Source: Cellulomonas sp. NTE-D12
GTDB lineage: Bacteria; Actinomycetota; Actinomycetes; Actinomycetales; Cellulomonadaceae
Direction of reading: 5' to 3'
Length of the DNA: 64,000 bases
Assembly: GCF_027923705.1 (NCBI RefSeq)
Contig: NZ_AP026442.1
Span: 1,364,001-1,428,000 of the forward strand
Both the position numbers and the translations under genes were made by a program. This document shows, piece by piece, positions 50,920 through 59,416 of the stretch. The notes beneath the pieces are model-generated. The model made no database searches and had not been told where the DNA came from. It saw nothing but the letters and a program-made list of their open reading frames with translations. Position 1 is the stretch's first letter, and each line of letters opens with the position of its first letter.

Positions 50920-53574
50920 TCAGGCGCGCTGCTCGGCGATGCCCAGCTCTGCGTCCCGTGCGACCGACGAGCCGTCCTCGCCGCTGACCAGGTGGAGTGT
51001 CCCGGTCACCCGGCCGGCGGCCCGGAGGTCGGTCAGCGCGAGCTCCACCGAGGTGCGCGCCGCGGACGGGACCGTGAGCGTGACCGCCGTGATCGGCGTG
51101 CGCATCGACACCTTGGCCTCGGACTTCACCTTGCGGAGGGCCGCGAGGGCAGCACCCGCAGCGGCGACCACACCGGCGTCCGCGTCGCCCGCGGCGACGC
51201 GGAGCGGCTCGGCCGTCGGCCAGGCGGCGCGGTGCACCGAGCCCTCCCGCCACCAGGACCAGACCTCCTCGGTGGCGAACGGCAGCACCGGCGCGAACAG
51301 GCGCAGCAGCGTGTCGAGGGCGATGCCCAGCGCGGCGCGCGCCGAGGCGGCACCCTCAGGGTCGTCCTCCGCGGCGTAGGCGCGGTCCTTGACCAGCTCG
51401 AGGTAGTCGTCGCAGAACGTCCAGAAGAACGTCTCGGTCACCTCGAGGGCGCGGGTGTGGTCGTAGGCCTCGAGCGCGGCGGTGGCCGTCTCGACCACGT
51501 CGGCCAGGCCGGCGAGCATCGCCCGGTCGATCGGCTGCGCCACGTGCGCGGGGTCGAGCGAGACGGGCTCGTCGGCCGCGCCGAACGACAGCGCGAACTT
51601 GCTGGCGTTGAGCACCTTGATCGCCAGGCGGCGGCCGATCTTCATCTGGCCGACCTCGAACGCCGCATCCGTACCGAGCTTCGCCGAGGCCGCCCAGTAC
51701 CGGACCGCGTCGGAGCCGTGCTCCTCGAGCAGACCCATCGGGGTGACGACGTTGCCCTTGGACTTGCTCATCTTCTTGCGGTCGGGGTCGAGGATCCAGC
51801 CGCTGATCGCGGCATCGGACCACGGCAGCGCGCCGAACTCCAGGTGCGAGCGCACCACCGTGGAGAACAGCCAGGTGCGGATGATGTCCTGGCCCTGGGG
51901 ACGCAGGTCCATCGGGTACACGCGGGAGAACAGGTCGTCGTCGGACAGCCAGCCGCCGACGATCAACGGGCTCAGCGAGCTGGTCGCCCAGGTGTCCATC
52001 ACGTCGGGGTCCGCAGCGAACCCGCCCGGCACGCCGCGCTGGTCCTCGGTGAAGCCATCCGGGCAGTCGGTGGAGGGGTCGATGGGCAGTGCACCCTCCA
52101 CCGGCACCAGCGGGTTGCCGTGGTCGGGGTTGCCGTCCTCGTCGAGCCGGTACCAGACCGGGAACGGCACGCCGAAGAAGCGCTGCCGCGACACGAGCCA
52201 GTCGCCGTTGAGGCCGTTGACCCAGTTCTCGTAGCGCACCCGCATGAACTCGGGGTGGAAGCCGAGCTCCGCACCGCGCGTGAGCAGCGCGGCGCGCAGC
52301 TCCTCGTCCCGGCCGCCGTTGCGGATGTACCACTGCCGGCTGGTGACGATCTCGAGGGGCTTGTCGCCCTTCTCGTAGAAGTTCGCCTTGCGCTGGGTCG
52401 CCACCGGCTCGCCGTCCAGCTCGCCCGAGTCGCGCAGGCCGGCGACCACGGCCTCCCGCGCCGAGAACGTCGTCTTCCCCGCGAGCTCGGCGTACAGCGC
52501 ACGACCGCCGTCGGAGGTGATCCAGTCGGGCGTCTCGCGCTGCAGCCGGCCGTCGCGACCGACCACGGACCGGGTCGGCAGGCGCAGCTCGCGCCACCAC
52601 TGCACGTCGGTCAGGTCGCCGAACGTGCAGCACATCGCGATGCCGGCACCCTTGTCCGGCTCCGCGGCCGGGTGGGCCAGCACCGGCAGCTCCACGCCGA
52701 ACAGCGGGCCGGTCACCGTGCTGCCGAACAGGTGCTGGTAGCGCTCGTCGTCCGGGTGGGCGATCAGCGCGACGCACGCGGGGAGCAGCTCCGGGCGCGT
52801 CGTCTCGATGTGCACGTCCCCGCCACCGTCGGTGCGGTGGAAGGCGACGCGGTGGTAGGCGCCGGGGTAGTCGCGGGCCTCGAGCTCGGCCTGCGCCACC
52901 GCCGTCTGGAACGTCACGTCCCAGAGGCCGGGTGCCTCGGCCTGGTACGCCTCGCCACGGGCGAGGTTCCGCAGGAAGGCGGCCTGCGCGACCGCACGGG
53001 CCTGCTCGCCGATGGTCTGGTAGGTCCGCGACCAGTCGACCGACAGGCCGAGCCGCCGCCAGAGCGCCTCGAACTGCTGCTCGTCCTCCGCCGACAGGCG
53101 CACGCACAGCTCGATGAAGTTGCGCCGGGACACCGGCACCTGGTCGGCGGGCTTGACGGCCTTGCCATCCGTGCCCTGGTGCGGGGGCTCGAAGCCCTCG
53201 ACGTAAGGCAGCGACGGGTCGCAGCGGACGCCGTAGTAGTTCTGCACCCGGCGCTCGGTGGGCAGGCCGTTGTCGTCCCAGCCCATCGGGTAGAACACCT
53301 CGGCGCCGCGCATCCGGCGGTACCGGGCCACCACGTCGGTGTGCGTGTAGGAGAACACGTGGCCGACGTGCAGCGAGCCGGAGACGGTGGGAGGTGGGGT
53401 GTCGATCGAGTAGACCTGCTCACGCGCCGCCGTGCGGTCGAACGCGTACAGCCCCTGCTGCGACCACGCCTCGTCCCAGCGCTCCTCGACCCCGTCGAGC
53501 GAGACCCGGTCCGGTACCTCGCGCACGGCACGGGTCGCCGGGACACGGGACGTCAAGGGGTTCAGCTCGGCCAT
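50920..53574 (-). CDS. valS: Valyl-tRNA synthetase
   Basis: A class Ia aminoacyl-tRNA synthetase of 884 residues. The HIGH motif reads HVGH at residues 69-72; KMSKS is intact in DRKKMSKSKGN. The CP1 editing domain, with THE-like TTRPELLPACVAL, and the anticodon-binding domain follow. The enzyme is shorter than E. coli ValS and lacks an obvious long C-terminal coiled coil, as in mycobacteria. ATG 53574 is preferred because GGGAGA lies 9 nt upstream; an ATG three codons earlier abuts that site. No T-box leader is seen. Confidence 0.96.
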   Translation of the reverse strand: MAELNPLTSRVPATRAVREVPDRVSLDGVEERWDEAWSQQGLYAFDRTAAREQVYSIDTPPPTVSGSLHVGHVFSYTHTDVVARYRRMRGAEVFYPMGWDDNGLPTERRVQNYYGVRCDPSLPYVEGFEPPHQGTDGKAVKPADQVPVSRRNFIELCVRLSAEDEQQFEALWRRLGLSVDWSRTYQTIGEQARAVAQAAFLRNLARGEAYQAEAPGLWDVTFQTAVAQAELEARDYPGAYHRVAFHRTDGGGDVHIETTRPELLPACVALIAHPDDERYQHLFGSTVTGPLFGVELPVLAHPAAEPDKGAGIAMCCTFGDLTDVQWWRELRLPTRSVVGRDGRLQRETPDWITSDGGRALYAELAGKTTFSAREAVVAGLRDSGELDGEPVATQRKANFYEKGDKPLEIVTSRQWYIRNGGRDEELRAALLTRGAELGFHPEFMRVRYENWVNGLNGDWLVSRQRFFGVPFPVWYRLDEDGNPDHGNPLVPVEGALPIDPSTDCPDGFTEDQRGVPGGFAADPDVMDTWATSSLSPLIVGGWLSDDDLFSRVYPMDLRPQGQDIIRTWLFSTVVRSHLEFGALPWSDAAISGWILDPDRKKMSKSKGNVVTPMGLLEEHGSDAVRYWAASAKLGTDAAFEVGQMKIGRRLAIKVLNASKFALSFGAADEPVSLDPAHVAQPIDRAMLAGLADVVETATAALEAYDHTRALEVTETFFWTFCDDYLELVKDRAYAAEDDPEGAASARAALGIALDTLLRLFAPVLPFATEEVWSWWREGSVHRAAWPTAEPLRVAAGDADAGVVAAAGAALAALRKVKSEAKVSMRTPITAVTLTVPSAARTSVELALTDLRAAGRVTGTLHLVSGEDGSSVARDAELGIAEQRA

Positions 53575-53625
53575 GACGGCCATTCTCCCAGAAGCGCAGG
53601 TGGTGCTGCGCACGGCCGATGGGCG

Positions 53626-54723
53626 TCAGCGGGGCTGGTGAGCGGTGAGCCAGTCGAAGGCGGGAGCGGCCATCTCGCCCCAGACGGACCAGTTGTGGCC
53701 ACCCTTGCTCAGCACCTGCACGTCGACGGAGACGCCGGTACCGGCAGCGGCCTTCAGTGCCTGTGCGTCCTTCACCGTCGCACCGTCCTGGGCGGTGGCC
53801 GACAGCAGCAGGTCGACGGGTGGGTTGACGCCATGAGCAGCCAAGGTGCGCAGGTCGGCGGCCGTGCGGTCCGCCGGGGTGGCGGTCAGGGCCGGAGAGT
53901 CCGGTGCGTCGCTGCCGGACATGCTGATCGCCGTGCCGAACCGGCTGGGTTCCGTCAGCAGCAGGCGTGCGGCGCAGTAGCCCCCGCTCGACAGTCCGAC
54001 GGCCGTCCATCGTGCGGCCGGATCGGCGTCGAACTCCCGCACCATCAGCTCGCGGACGTCCCGGGTGAGCCAGGTCGCGACCTGGGGGCCGCCGACGACG
54101 TCGGCGCAGTCCCAGTTCTTGCCGCCGACGTTGGTCGTCGCGGCCACGACGATGGTCGGCGGCAGCGTGCCGGCCTGCATGCGGGCCGCCACCTCGGACG
54201 CCAGGTGCAGGCCGATGATCGCGTCGACCGGGTTCCCCGGGTACCCGGCGAGGCCGAGGATCACCCGGTACCGCGGGTGACGTGCGGGATCCCAGCCCGG
54301 GGGCAGCGCGACGACCACGTCGCCCTCGACGCCGGACGCGGTCCCGGTGAGGTGCCCGCGGACGAAGCCGTCAGCGGAGCGGGCGAACCCCTCCGGCAGC
54401 GCCGCCGCGGTGCCGGACGGCGCGGCGGACGGCCCCGCAGCACCGTGCTCCGCGGGGGAGAGCGCCGCCCCGGCGGCGTCCGCGGGGCCGAGCGCGCCCC
54501 GCAGGTCGCTCCACGAGGTGAAGAACTGGTTGACGTGGTTGATCGCCGCCGCCGCGGTCGCCACCGCGAGCAGCTGGCACAGCAGCAGGAGCCCGATCCG
54601 CTGCAGCGTGCGCAGCGGCCGCGTGCCCCGCACCCGGTTCCACAGCAGGACCGCGGCCGCCATCGCCGCGAGCAGCAGCACCGCGACAGCGACCACCACC
54701 GTCAGACCGTCCGGCCTGCTCAT
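53626..54723 (-). CDS. Membrane-anchored esterase D/antigen 85-like alpha/beta hydrolase
   Basis: A 365-residue protein with two N-terminal hydrophobic helices (about residues 5-27 and 40-62), a Ser/Ala/Pro linker, and an extracytoplasmic alpha/beta-hydrolase domain of the putative-esterase family (PF00756 type). The nucleophile Ser is in GLSSGGYCA, and the catalytic His in KGGHNW near the C-terminus. Relatives include antigen 85 mycolyltransferases and cell-wall esterases. Its ATG lies 1 nt after the stop codon of the CGNR regulator gene, so the two are translationally coupled. Confidence 0.86.
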   Translation of the reverse strand: MSRPDGLTVVVAVAVLLLAAMAAAVLLWNRVRGTRPLRTLQRIGLLLLCQLLAVATAAAAINHVNQFFTSWSDLRGALGPADAAGAALSPAEHGAAGPSAAPSGTAAALPEGFARSADGFVRGHLTGTASGVEGDVVVALPPGWDPARHPRYRVILGLAGYPGNPVDAIIGLHLASEVAARMQAGTLPPTIVVAATTNVGGKNWDCADVVGGPQVATWLTRDVRELMVREFDADPAARWTAVGLSSGGYCAARLLLTEPSRFGTAISMSGSDAPDSPALTATPADRTAADLRTLAAHGVNPPVDLLLSATAQDGATVKDAQALKAAAGTGVSVDVQVLSKGGHNWSVWGEMAAPAFDWLTAHQPR

Positions 54724-54724
54724 G

Positions 54725-55282
54725 TCACACGGGGTCCGCGGCTGCTCGGCGGGCGCGGTAGGCGGCGACGTGGGCGCGGTTGGCGCAGTTGTTCACGTCG
54801 CAGAACCGCCGGGACCGGTTGCGCGACAGGTCGACGAGCACCGCCTGGCAGTCCGGCGCCTCGCAGAGCGCCATCCGGGCGTACTCGTCCGACCGGATCA
54901 CGTCCACGACGGCCATCGCGGCCTCGACCATGATCCGCACCGGCAGCGGGGCCTCCATGTCGGTGGCGTGCAGGTGCCAGTCCCAGCCGTCGTGGCGGAC
55001 GAGGTAGGGCAGGGCGCCGGCCTCGCGCAGCATCTCGTTGACGAGCCCCGCCGCCTCGTCGCGGTCGACCTCCCACAGACGGTGCAGGCGTTCCCGCACG
55101 GTGCGCACCGCGGCGACCTCGTCGTCGTCCCTGTCGTGGCGGCCGGCGTAGCCGAAGTCCGCATAGAAGCGGTCGAGGTCGGCCACGGACGTCAGGGTGT
55201 CGACGCCGTCCCGGCGCAGGCCCGTGTTGACGAGCCAGGCGGCCGCGGTGAGCGACACCTCGGTGTCAGGGGCGAACGTCAC
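54725..55282 (-). CDS. CGNR-type zinc-finger transcriptional regulator (CANR variant)
   Basis: A 185-residue protein with an N-terminal ABATE-like stress/ligand domain and a C-terminal zinc finger. Cysteines occur in LCEAPDCQAVLVD and RRFCDVNNCANRAHVAAYRARR, so the diagnostic CGNR reads CANR here; the following basic residues are kept. GTG 55282 has AGGAG 5 nt upstream. It is coupled to the downstream esterase and divergent from the EamA transporter, either of which may be its target. Confidence 0.88.
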   Translation of the reverse strand: MTFAPDTEVSLTAAAWLVNTGLRRDGVDTLTSVADLDRFYADFGYAGRHDRDDDEVAAVRTVRERLHRLWEVDRDEAAGLVNEMLREAGALPYLVRHDGWDWHLHATDMEAPLPVRIMVEAAMAVVDVIRSDEYARMALCEAPDCQAVLVDLSRNRSRRFCDVNNCANRAHVAAYRARRAAADPV

Positions 55283-55366
55283 TTTGACTCCTGTCGGCGT
55301 GTCTGGGTACTGTCACGAGCATAAATCGCGTTCACCCCTGACATCGGGGCGTTGGAGGGGGTAGTC

Positions 55367-56386
55367 GTGCGTACTGCGGGGTCCCGCGGCGGTGGCGTCG
55401 TGGCCGGGCTCGTCGCGGCCGCCGCGTTCGCGACCTCGGGGCCGGTGGCCAAGCCGTTGCTCGAGGCGGGGTGGACGCCGGGCGGCGCGATCCTGTTCCG
55501 CCTCTCGTTCGGCGCGCTGCTCCTGGTCGGCCCCGCGCTGTGGGCGCTGCGCGGCCGGTACCGCCTGCTGGTGACGGAGCGCCGCACCCTGCTGCTGTTC
55601 GGCCTCGTCGGCGTCGCCGGGTCGACCTCCCTGTACTACCTCGCCGTCGACCGGCTGCCGATCGCCGTCGCCCTGCTCGTCGAGTACACGGCGCCGCTGC
55701 TGCTGCTCGGCTGGGCGTGGGCCCGGACCCGCCGCACGCCCTCCCGGCTCACGCTGGTCGGCGCCGCGCTCGCGATGGGCGGGCTGGTGCTGGTGCTCGA
55801 CCTGACGGGCAGCATCCACCTCGACCCGGTAGGCCTGCTGTTCGCGTTCGCCGCCGCGGTGGGGAACGCCGCGTACTTCGCGATGACGGCACGCCCGTCG
55901 CCGCTGCCGCCCGTGGCGGTGGCCGGCTCGGGGCTCGTGGTCGGCGCCCTGGTGATCGGGCTGCTGCTGGTGGTCGGGGTGCTCCCGCTCCGCACTCCCG
56001 CGGTGCCGGTGCACGTCGCCGGCACCACCACGTCGTGGCTGGTGCTCGCCCTGGTGCTCGGAGCGCTCCCCACGGCATTCGCCTACGGCGTCAGCACGGT
56101 CTCGGTGCGCATCCTCGGGGAGCGCACGGCGTCGTTCCTCGCCCTCGCCGAGGTGCTGTTCGCCGTGGTGCTCGCCTGGGCGCTGCTCGGCGAGGCCCCG
56201 GCCGGCGTGCAGCTGGTCGGCGCGGTGCTGGTGGTGGGCGGCGTGGCGCTGGTCCGCCGTGGTGCGACGGACGAGTCGGCGGGCCTGCTGGTCGAGCCGG
56301 CGGCCGCCGACGTCCTGGTGCTTCACACGTCGGACGCGCCGCTGCCGGACGCAGACCTGCGGGAGCCGCAGCCGCTGGCTGTCTGA
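55367..56386 (+). CDS. EamA/DMT-family transporter
   Basis: A drug/metabolite transporter-superfamily protein of 339 residues with ten hydrophobic helices in two EamA repeats (about residues 8-140 and 150-290). A polar C-terminal tail of about 40 residues follows. Family members export amino acids or other small metabolites; the substrate here is unknown. GTG 55367 has GGAGGGG 6 nt upstream, better than an upstream TTG at 55352. It is divergent from the CGNR regulator across 84 bp, in which TGTCA/TGACA arms (55311-55315, 55339-55343) are a weak operator candidate. Confidence 0.88.
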   Translation: MRTAGSRGGGVVAGLVAAAAFATSGPVAKPLLEAGWTPGGAILFRLSFGALLLVGPALWALRGRYRLLVTERRTLLLFGLVGVAGSTSLYYLAVDRLPIAVALLVEYTAPLLLLGWAWARTRRTPSRLTLVGAALAMGGLVLVLDLTGSIHLDPVGLLFAFAAAVGNAAYFAMTARPSPLPPVAVAGSGLVVGALVIGLLLVVGVLPLRTPAVPVHVAGTTTSWLVLALVLGALPTAFAYGVSTVSVRILGERTASFLALAEVLFAVVLAWALLGEAPAGVQLVGAVLVVGGVALVRRGATDESAGLLVEPAAADVLVLHTSDAPLPDADLREPQPLAV

Positions 56387-56457
56387 CAGGGGCGTCCTAG
56401 GCTCGTCGTCGTGCGCGCGGGACGACCTGGCCTCCGCGCCGGGCGGACGGAGACGAT

Positions 56458-57471
56458 GTGGCAGTGACGGCGAACGGGCTGACGGTCGGCTACGCGGCGA
56501 GCCTCGAGCAGTTCCACCCGACCGAGGCGGTCGAGCTGTCGGCGGTCGCCGAGCAGCACGGGTTCTCCGGGGTGATGGCGGCGGACCACTTCCAGCCGTG
56601 GGTACCCGCCCAGGGACAGTCGGCCTTCGTCTGGAACGTGCTGACGGCCGTCGGCGAGCGGACGACCGGTGACTTCGGCCCCGGTGTGACGGCGCCGACC
56701 TTCCGCTGGCACCCGGCGATGGTCGCTCAGGCATCGGCCACGCTCGCCGCCATGTACCCCGGTCGGCACTGGTTGGGCCTCGGCTCCGGCGAGGCACTGA
56801 ACGAGCACGTCATCGCCGGGTACTGGCCCGAGGCGCCCGAGCGGATCAACCGGATGTTCGAGGCGATCGAGATCATCCGCAAGCTCTTCACGTCCTCGCT
56901 TGCGGGCAAGGACACCAAGCACGCCGGGGCGTTCTACAAGCTCGAGTCGACGCGCCTGTGGACCATGCCGGAGGTGCCGCCGGAGATCCTGGTCGCAACC
57001 GCCGGTCCGGTCACGGCCAAGCGCGCCGGCCGGCACGCGGACGGGCTGATCACCGTCGGTGCGCCCCTGGAGAAGATCGGCGGCCTGTTCACCCGGTTCG
57101 CCGAGGGCGCGCGCGAGGCCGGCAAGGACCCGGACGCGATGCCGAAGGTGCTGCAGCTGCACCTGTCCTGGGCGGCGACGGACGAGGAGGCGATGGCCAA
57201 CGCGATGCACGAGTGGCCCAACGGCGGGATGAAGTTCCCCAAGGGTGACGTCCGCTCGCCGTTCGACTTCGAGCAGATGGCCCGGATGGTGCGACCGGAG
57301 GACTTCGCCGGCCGGATGGTGGTCTCGGCCGACCCGGACGTGCACAGGGCCGAGATCCAGCGGTACGTCGACCTCGGGTTCGACCGGATCTACCTGCACA
57401 ACGTCGGGCGCAACCAGCGGGAGTGGCTCGAGGTGTTCGGGCGGGACGTGCTGCCGGCGCTGAGCCGATGA
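56458..57471 (+). CDS. FGD-like F420-dependent oxidoreductase (G6PDH subfamily)
   Basis: An LLM-class TIM-barrel enzyme of 337 residues closely resembling mycobacterial F420-dependent glucose-6-phosphate dehydrogenase. The active-site DHFQPW (His44, Trp48) and GSGEALNE (Glu112) are conserved. By eye, the segments that hold the phosphate-binding Lys residues of FGD1 differ (TVGAPLEKIG and FEQMARMVRPEDF), so glucose-6-phosphate may not be the substrate. GTG 56458 has GGAG about 7 nt upstream. cofE overlaps its stop codon (ATGA), tying this enzyme to F420 synthesis. Confidence 0.88.
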   Translation: MAVTANGLTVGYAASLEQFHPTEAVELSAVAEQHGFSGVMAADHFQPWVPAQGQSAFVWNVLTAVGERTTGDFGPGVTAPTFRWHPAMVAQASATLAAMYPGRHWLGLGSGEALNEHVIAGYWPEAPERINRMFEAIEIIRKLFTSSLAGKDTKHAGAFYKLESTRLWTMPEVPPEILVATAGPVTAKRAGRHADGLITVGAPLEKIGGLFTRFAEGAREAGKDPDAMPKVLQLHLSWAATDEEAMANAMHEWPNGGMKFPKGDVRSPFDFEQMARMVRPEDFAGRMVVSADPDVHRAEIQRYVDLGFDRIYLHNVGRNQREWLEVFGRDVLPALSR

Positions 57472-58295
57472 CGGGTGCCGACCGGGAACCGTCCGAGCTG
57501 CGGGTCTGGGCACCGGGCGGTGTCGGCGAGGTGCGCCCCGGCGACGACCTCGTCACCCTCCTGCTCGACGCGCTCGCGGCCGACGCCGACCCGGACCACC
57601 GTCCGGCCGACGGCGACGTCCTGGTGCTGACCAGCAAGGTGGTGTCCAAGGCCGAGGGGCGGGTGGTCGCGGCCGAGGACCGTGAGCAGGCGATCACCGA
57701 CGAGACCGTGCGGGTGGTCGCGACGCGAGAGCACGCCGCCGGGGTGACGCGGATCGTGGAGAACCGGCTGGGGCTCGTGATGGCCGCCGCCGGGGTGGAC
57801 GCCTCGAACACCCCGGCCGGCACCGTGCTGCTGCTGCCGCTCGACCCCGATGCCTCCGCGCGGGCCTTCCGGGACGGCGTCACCGCGAGGTTCGGGGTGA
57901 CGGTCGGCGTGATCGTCAGCGACACCGCCGGTCGGCCGTGGCGCGACGGCGTGGTGGACATCGCCATCGGCGTCGCCGGTCTGGCGCCCCTCGAGGACCT
58001 GCGGGGGCAGGCGGACAGCTTCGGGCGACCGCTGACGATGACGGTGACGGCGGTGGCCGACGAGCTGGCAGCCGCGGCCGAGCTGGTCAAGGGCAAGGCG
58101 TCCGGCCGGCCGCTCGCCGTGGTGCGCGGGGCAGGCCGGTGGGTCACCGCGGAGCACGGGCCCGGTGCGCGTCCGTTGCAGCGGACGGGGCCCGACGACA
58201 TGTTCCGGCTCGGTACCGCCGAGGCCTACGAGGAGGGCTTCGCCGCGGGACGGGCCGCCGCCGGTGGCACGCCCGAGGGACGCACGCAGGCGTAG
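57468..58295 (+). CDS. cofE: Coenzyme F420-0:L-glutamate ligase
   Basis: A 275-residue CofE that adds gamma-linked glutamates to F420-0, using GTP. The conserved DGDVLVLTSKVVSKAEGR, the RPWRDGVVDIAIGVAG block, and DSFGRPL are all visible. Mycobacterial FbiB fuses this domain to a nitroreductase-like domain; here that domain is absent and only a short Gly/Ala-rich tail remains, so dehydro-F420 reduction needs another gene. The ATG overlaps the stop codon of the FGD-like gene by 4 bp, so enzyme and cofactor synthesis are co-translated. Confidence 0.92.
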   Translation: MTGADREPSELRVWAPGGVGEVRPGDDLVTLLLDALAADADPDHRPADGDVLVLTSKVVSKAEGRVVAAEDREQAITDETVRVVATREHAAGVTRIVENRLGLVMAAAGVDASNTPAGTVLLLPLDPDASARAFRDGVTARFGVTVGVIVSDTAGRPWRDGVVDIAIGVAGLAPLEDLRGQADSFGRPLTMTVTAVADELAAAAELVKGKASGRPLAVVRGAGRWVTAEHGPGARPLQRTGPDDMFRLGTAEAYEEGFAAGRAAAGGTPEGRTQA

Positions 58296-58318
58296 CCGGC
58301 GGCCCGACGCGCGCCGGC
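58295..58318. terminator. Candidate hairpin after cofE
   Basis: GCCGGCG (58295-58301) pairs with CGCCGGC (58312-58318) around a 10-nt loop directly at the cofE stop codon, between convergent cofE and the YbjQ gene. No T-run. Confidence 0.4.
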
Positions 58319-58320
58319 GG

Positions 58321-58346
58321 TCAGGCCCGAGGTTCAGGCCCGAGGC
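58321..58346. repeat. 13-bp tandem repeat between cofE and the YbjQ gene
   Basis: TCAGGCCCGAGG followed by one variable base occurs twice back to back (58321-58333, 58334-58346) in the convergent gap, just beyond the hairpin. It most likely arose by slippage. Confidence 0.75.
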
Positions 58347-58351
58347 TGCGG

Positions 58352-58738
58352 TCAGACCCCGGCGCCCGGAGTGCCCGTCGCGAACTGCACCGACTGCGGC
58401 GTAGCACCCGGCTCACCGGCCGCGATCGGCTCGACGACGGCGGCGGTGCCGTACGCGCACACCTCGCTGAACTGCCCGATCGAGTCGGTGTCGAACCGCA
58501 TCGCCAGGATCGCGTTGGCGCCGCGCTGCTCCGCCTCGGTCACCATCCGGCGCATCACCTCGTGCCGGCTCTCGTACATGATCTTGGTGTACTCGGGGAT
58601 CTCCCCGCCGCCGATTGCGCGGAAGCCGGCGGTGAAGCTGGCGCCGATGTTGGTGGAGCGGACGGTCAGACCCATCACCTCGCCGAGGACGGCGAGGACG
58701 CGGTAGCCGGGCAGGTCGTTGGAGGTGACGACGATCAT
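58352..58738 (-). CDS. YbjQ family protein (UPF0145)
   Basis: A 128-residue homopentameric YbjQ-type protein of unknown function. Conserved segments are the N-terminal VTSNDLPGYRV, VRSTNIGASF and GANAILAMRFDT. A C-terminal extension of about 20 residues is not conserved. CAGGAT ends 7 nt before the ATG, which suggests a leaderless message. It converges on cofE. Confidence 0.93.
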   Translation of the reverse strand: MIVVTSNDLPGYRVLAVLGEVMGLTVRSTNIGASFTAGFRAIGGGEIPEYTKIMYESRHEVMRRMVTEAEQRGANAILAMRFDTDSIGQFSEVCAYGTAAVVEPIAAGEPGATPQSVQFATGTPGAGV

Positions 58739-58783
58739 GGCGGCGATCCTGCCAGCGACACCGGCCCCGCGGGAGCGGTCGAG

Positions 58784-59359
58784 TCAGCCGCCGGCGGCCT
58801 TGAGCGCCGCCTTGTAGGCCCGCTTCGCCTCGCGGACGGACGCCAGGCTCTCCGGGCCGGTGATGTCCGCGATGGAGCGCAGGACGCCCTCCTCGCCGTA
58901 GGGGCCGGCGGCCTCGCGCCACCCCGGCAGGTCGACGCCGCGGCGCTTGGCCAGCATGGCGAGGAAGACCTGCGCCTTCTGCTTGCCGAAGCCCGGCAGC
59001 GCCGTCAGCCGGCGCAGGACCGTGGCGGCATCCGGGTCGCCGTCGGTCCACAGCCGCGTCGTGTCGCCTTCGTACTCGTCGACGACGGTGCGGGCGACCG
59101 ACTGGATGCGACCGGCCATGGCGCGTGGGTACCGGTGCACGGCCGGAGGGGTCGCGGCCAGCTCCTCGAACGCGGCCGGGTCCGCCTCGGCGATCCGGTG
59201 CACGTCGAACCCACCCATCCGGTCGGCGAGCTTGCGCGGGCCCGCGAAGGCGGCCTCCATGGTCATCTGCTGGTCGAGCAGCATGCCGATCAGCAGGGCG
59301 AACGGGTTCTCGTCGAGGAGCCGGTCGGCCGACTCGTCACCGGTGAGCCAGAAGGTCAT
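58784..59359 (-). CDS. HhH-GPD family DNA glycosylase-like protein
   Basis: A 191-residue protein of the small uncharacterised actinobacterial HhH-GPD group. The helix-hairpin-helix reads LPGFGKQKAQVFLAML (about residues 120-135), and the N-terminal LLIGMLLDQQMTMEAAF resembles the first glycosylase helix. The usual HhH-GPD catalytic Asp is not evident by eye, and no Fe-S cluster cysteines are present, so base excision activity is uncertain. ATG 59359 is supported by the conserved MTFWLTGD start. It is downstream of marR on the same strand. Confidence 0.85.
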   Translation of the reverse strand: MTFWLTGDESADRLLDENPFALLIGMLLDQQMTMEAAFAGPRKLADRMGGFDVHRIAEADPAAFEELAATPPAVHRYPRAMAGRIQSVARTVVDEYEGDTTRLWTDGDPDAATVLRRLTALPGFGKQKAQVFLAMLAKRRGVDLPGWREAAGPYGEEGVLRSIADITGPESLASVREAKRAYKAALKAAGG

Positions 59360-59416
59360 GGGCCCATGGTGGCGACACCAGGCCCTCACCGGGAGTACGT
59401 CCCGCTGTCGGCCCCC

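Noticed and set aside
50890..54933. A 1347-codon plus-strand open frame opposite valS and the esterase
   Set aside because: It is the antisense shadow of two well-supported genes, with His/Arg/Ala-biased composition and no domain.
58321..58346. Direct repeats as an attachment site or origin iterons
   Set aside because: Only two copies of a 13-mer, with no integrase, dnaA or parAB nearby.
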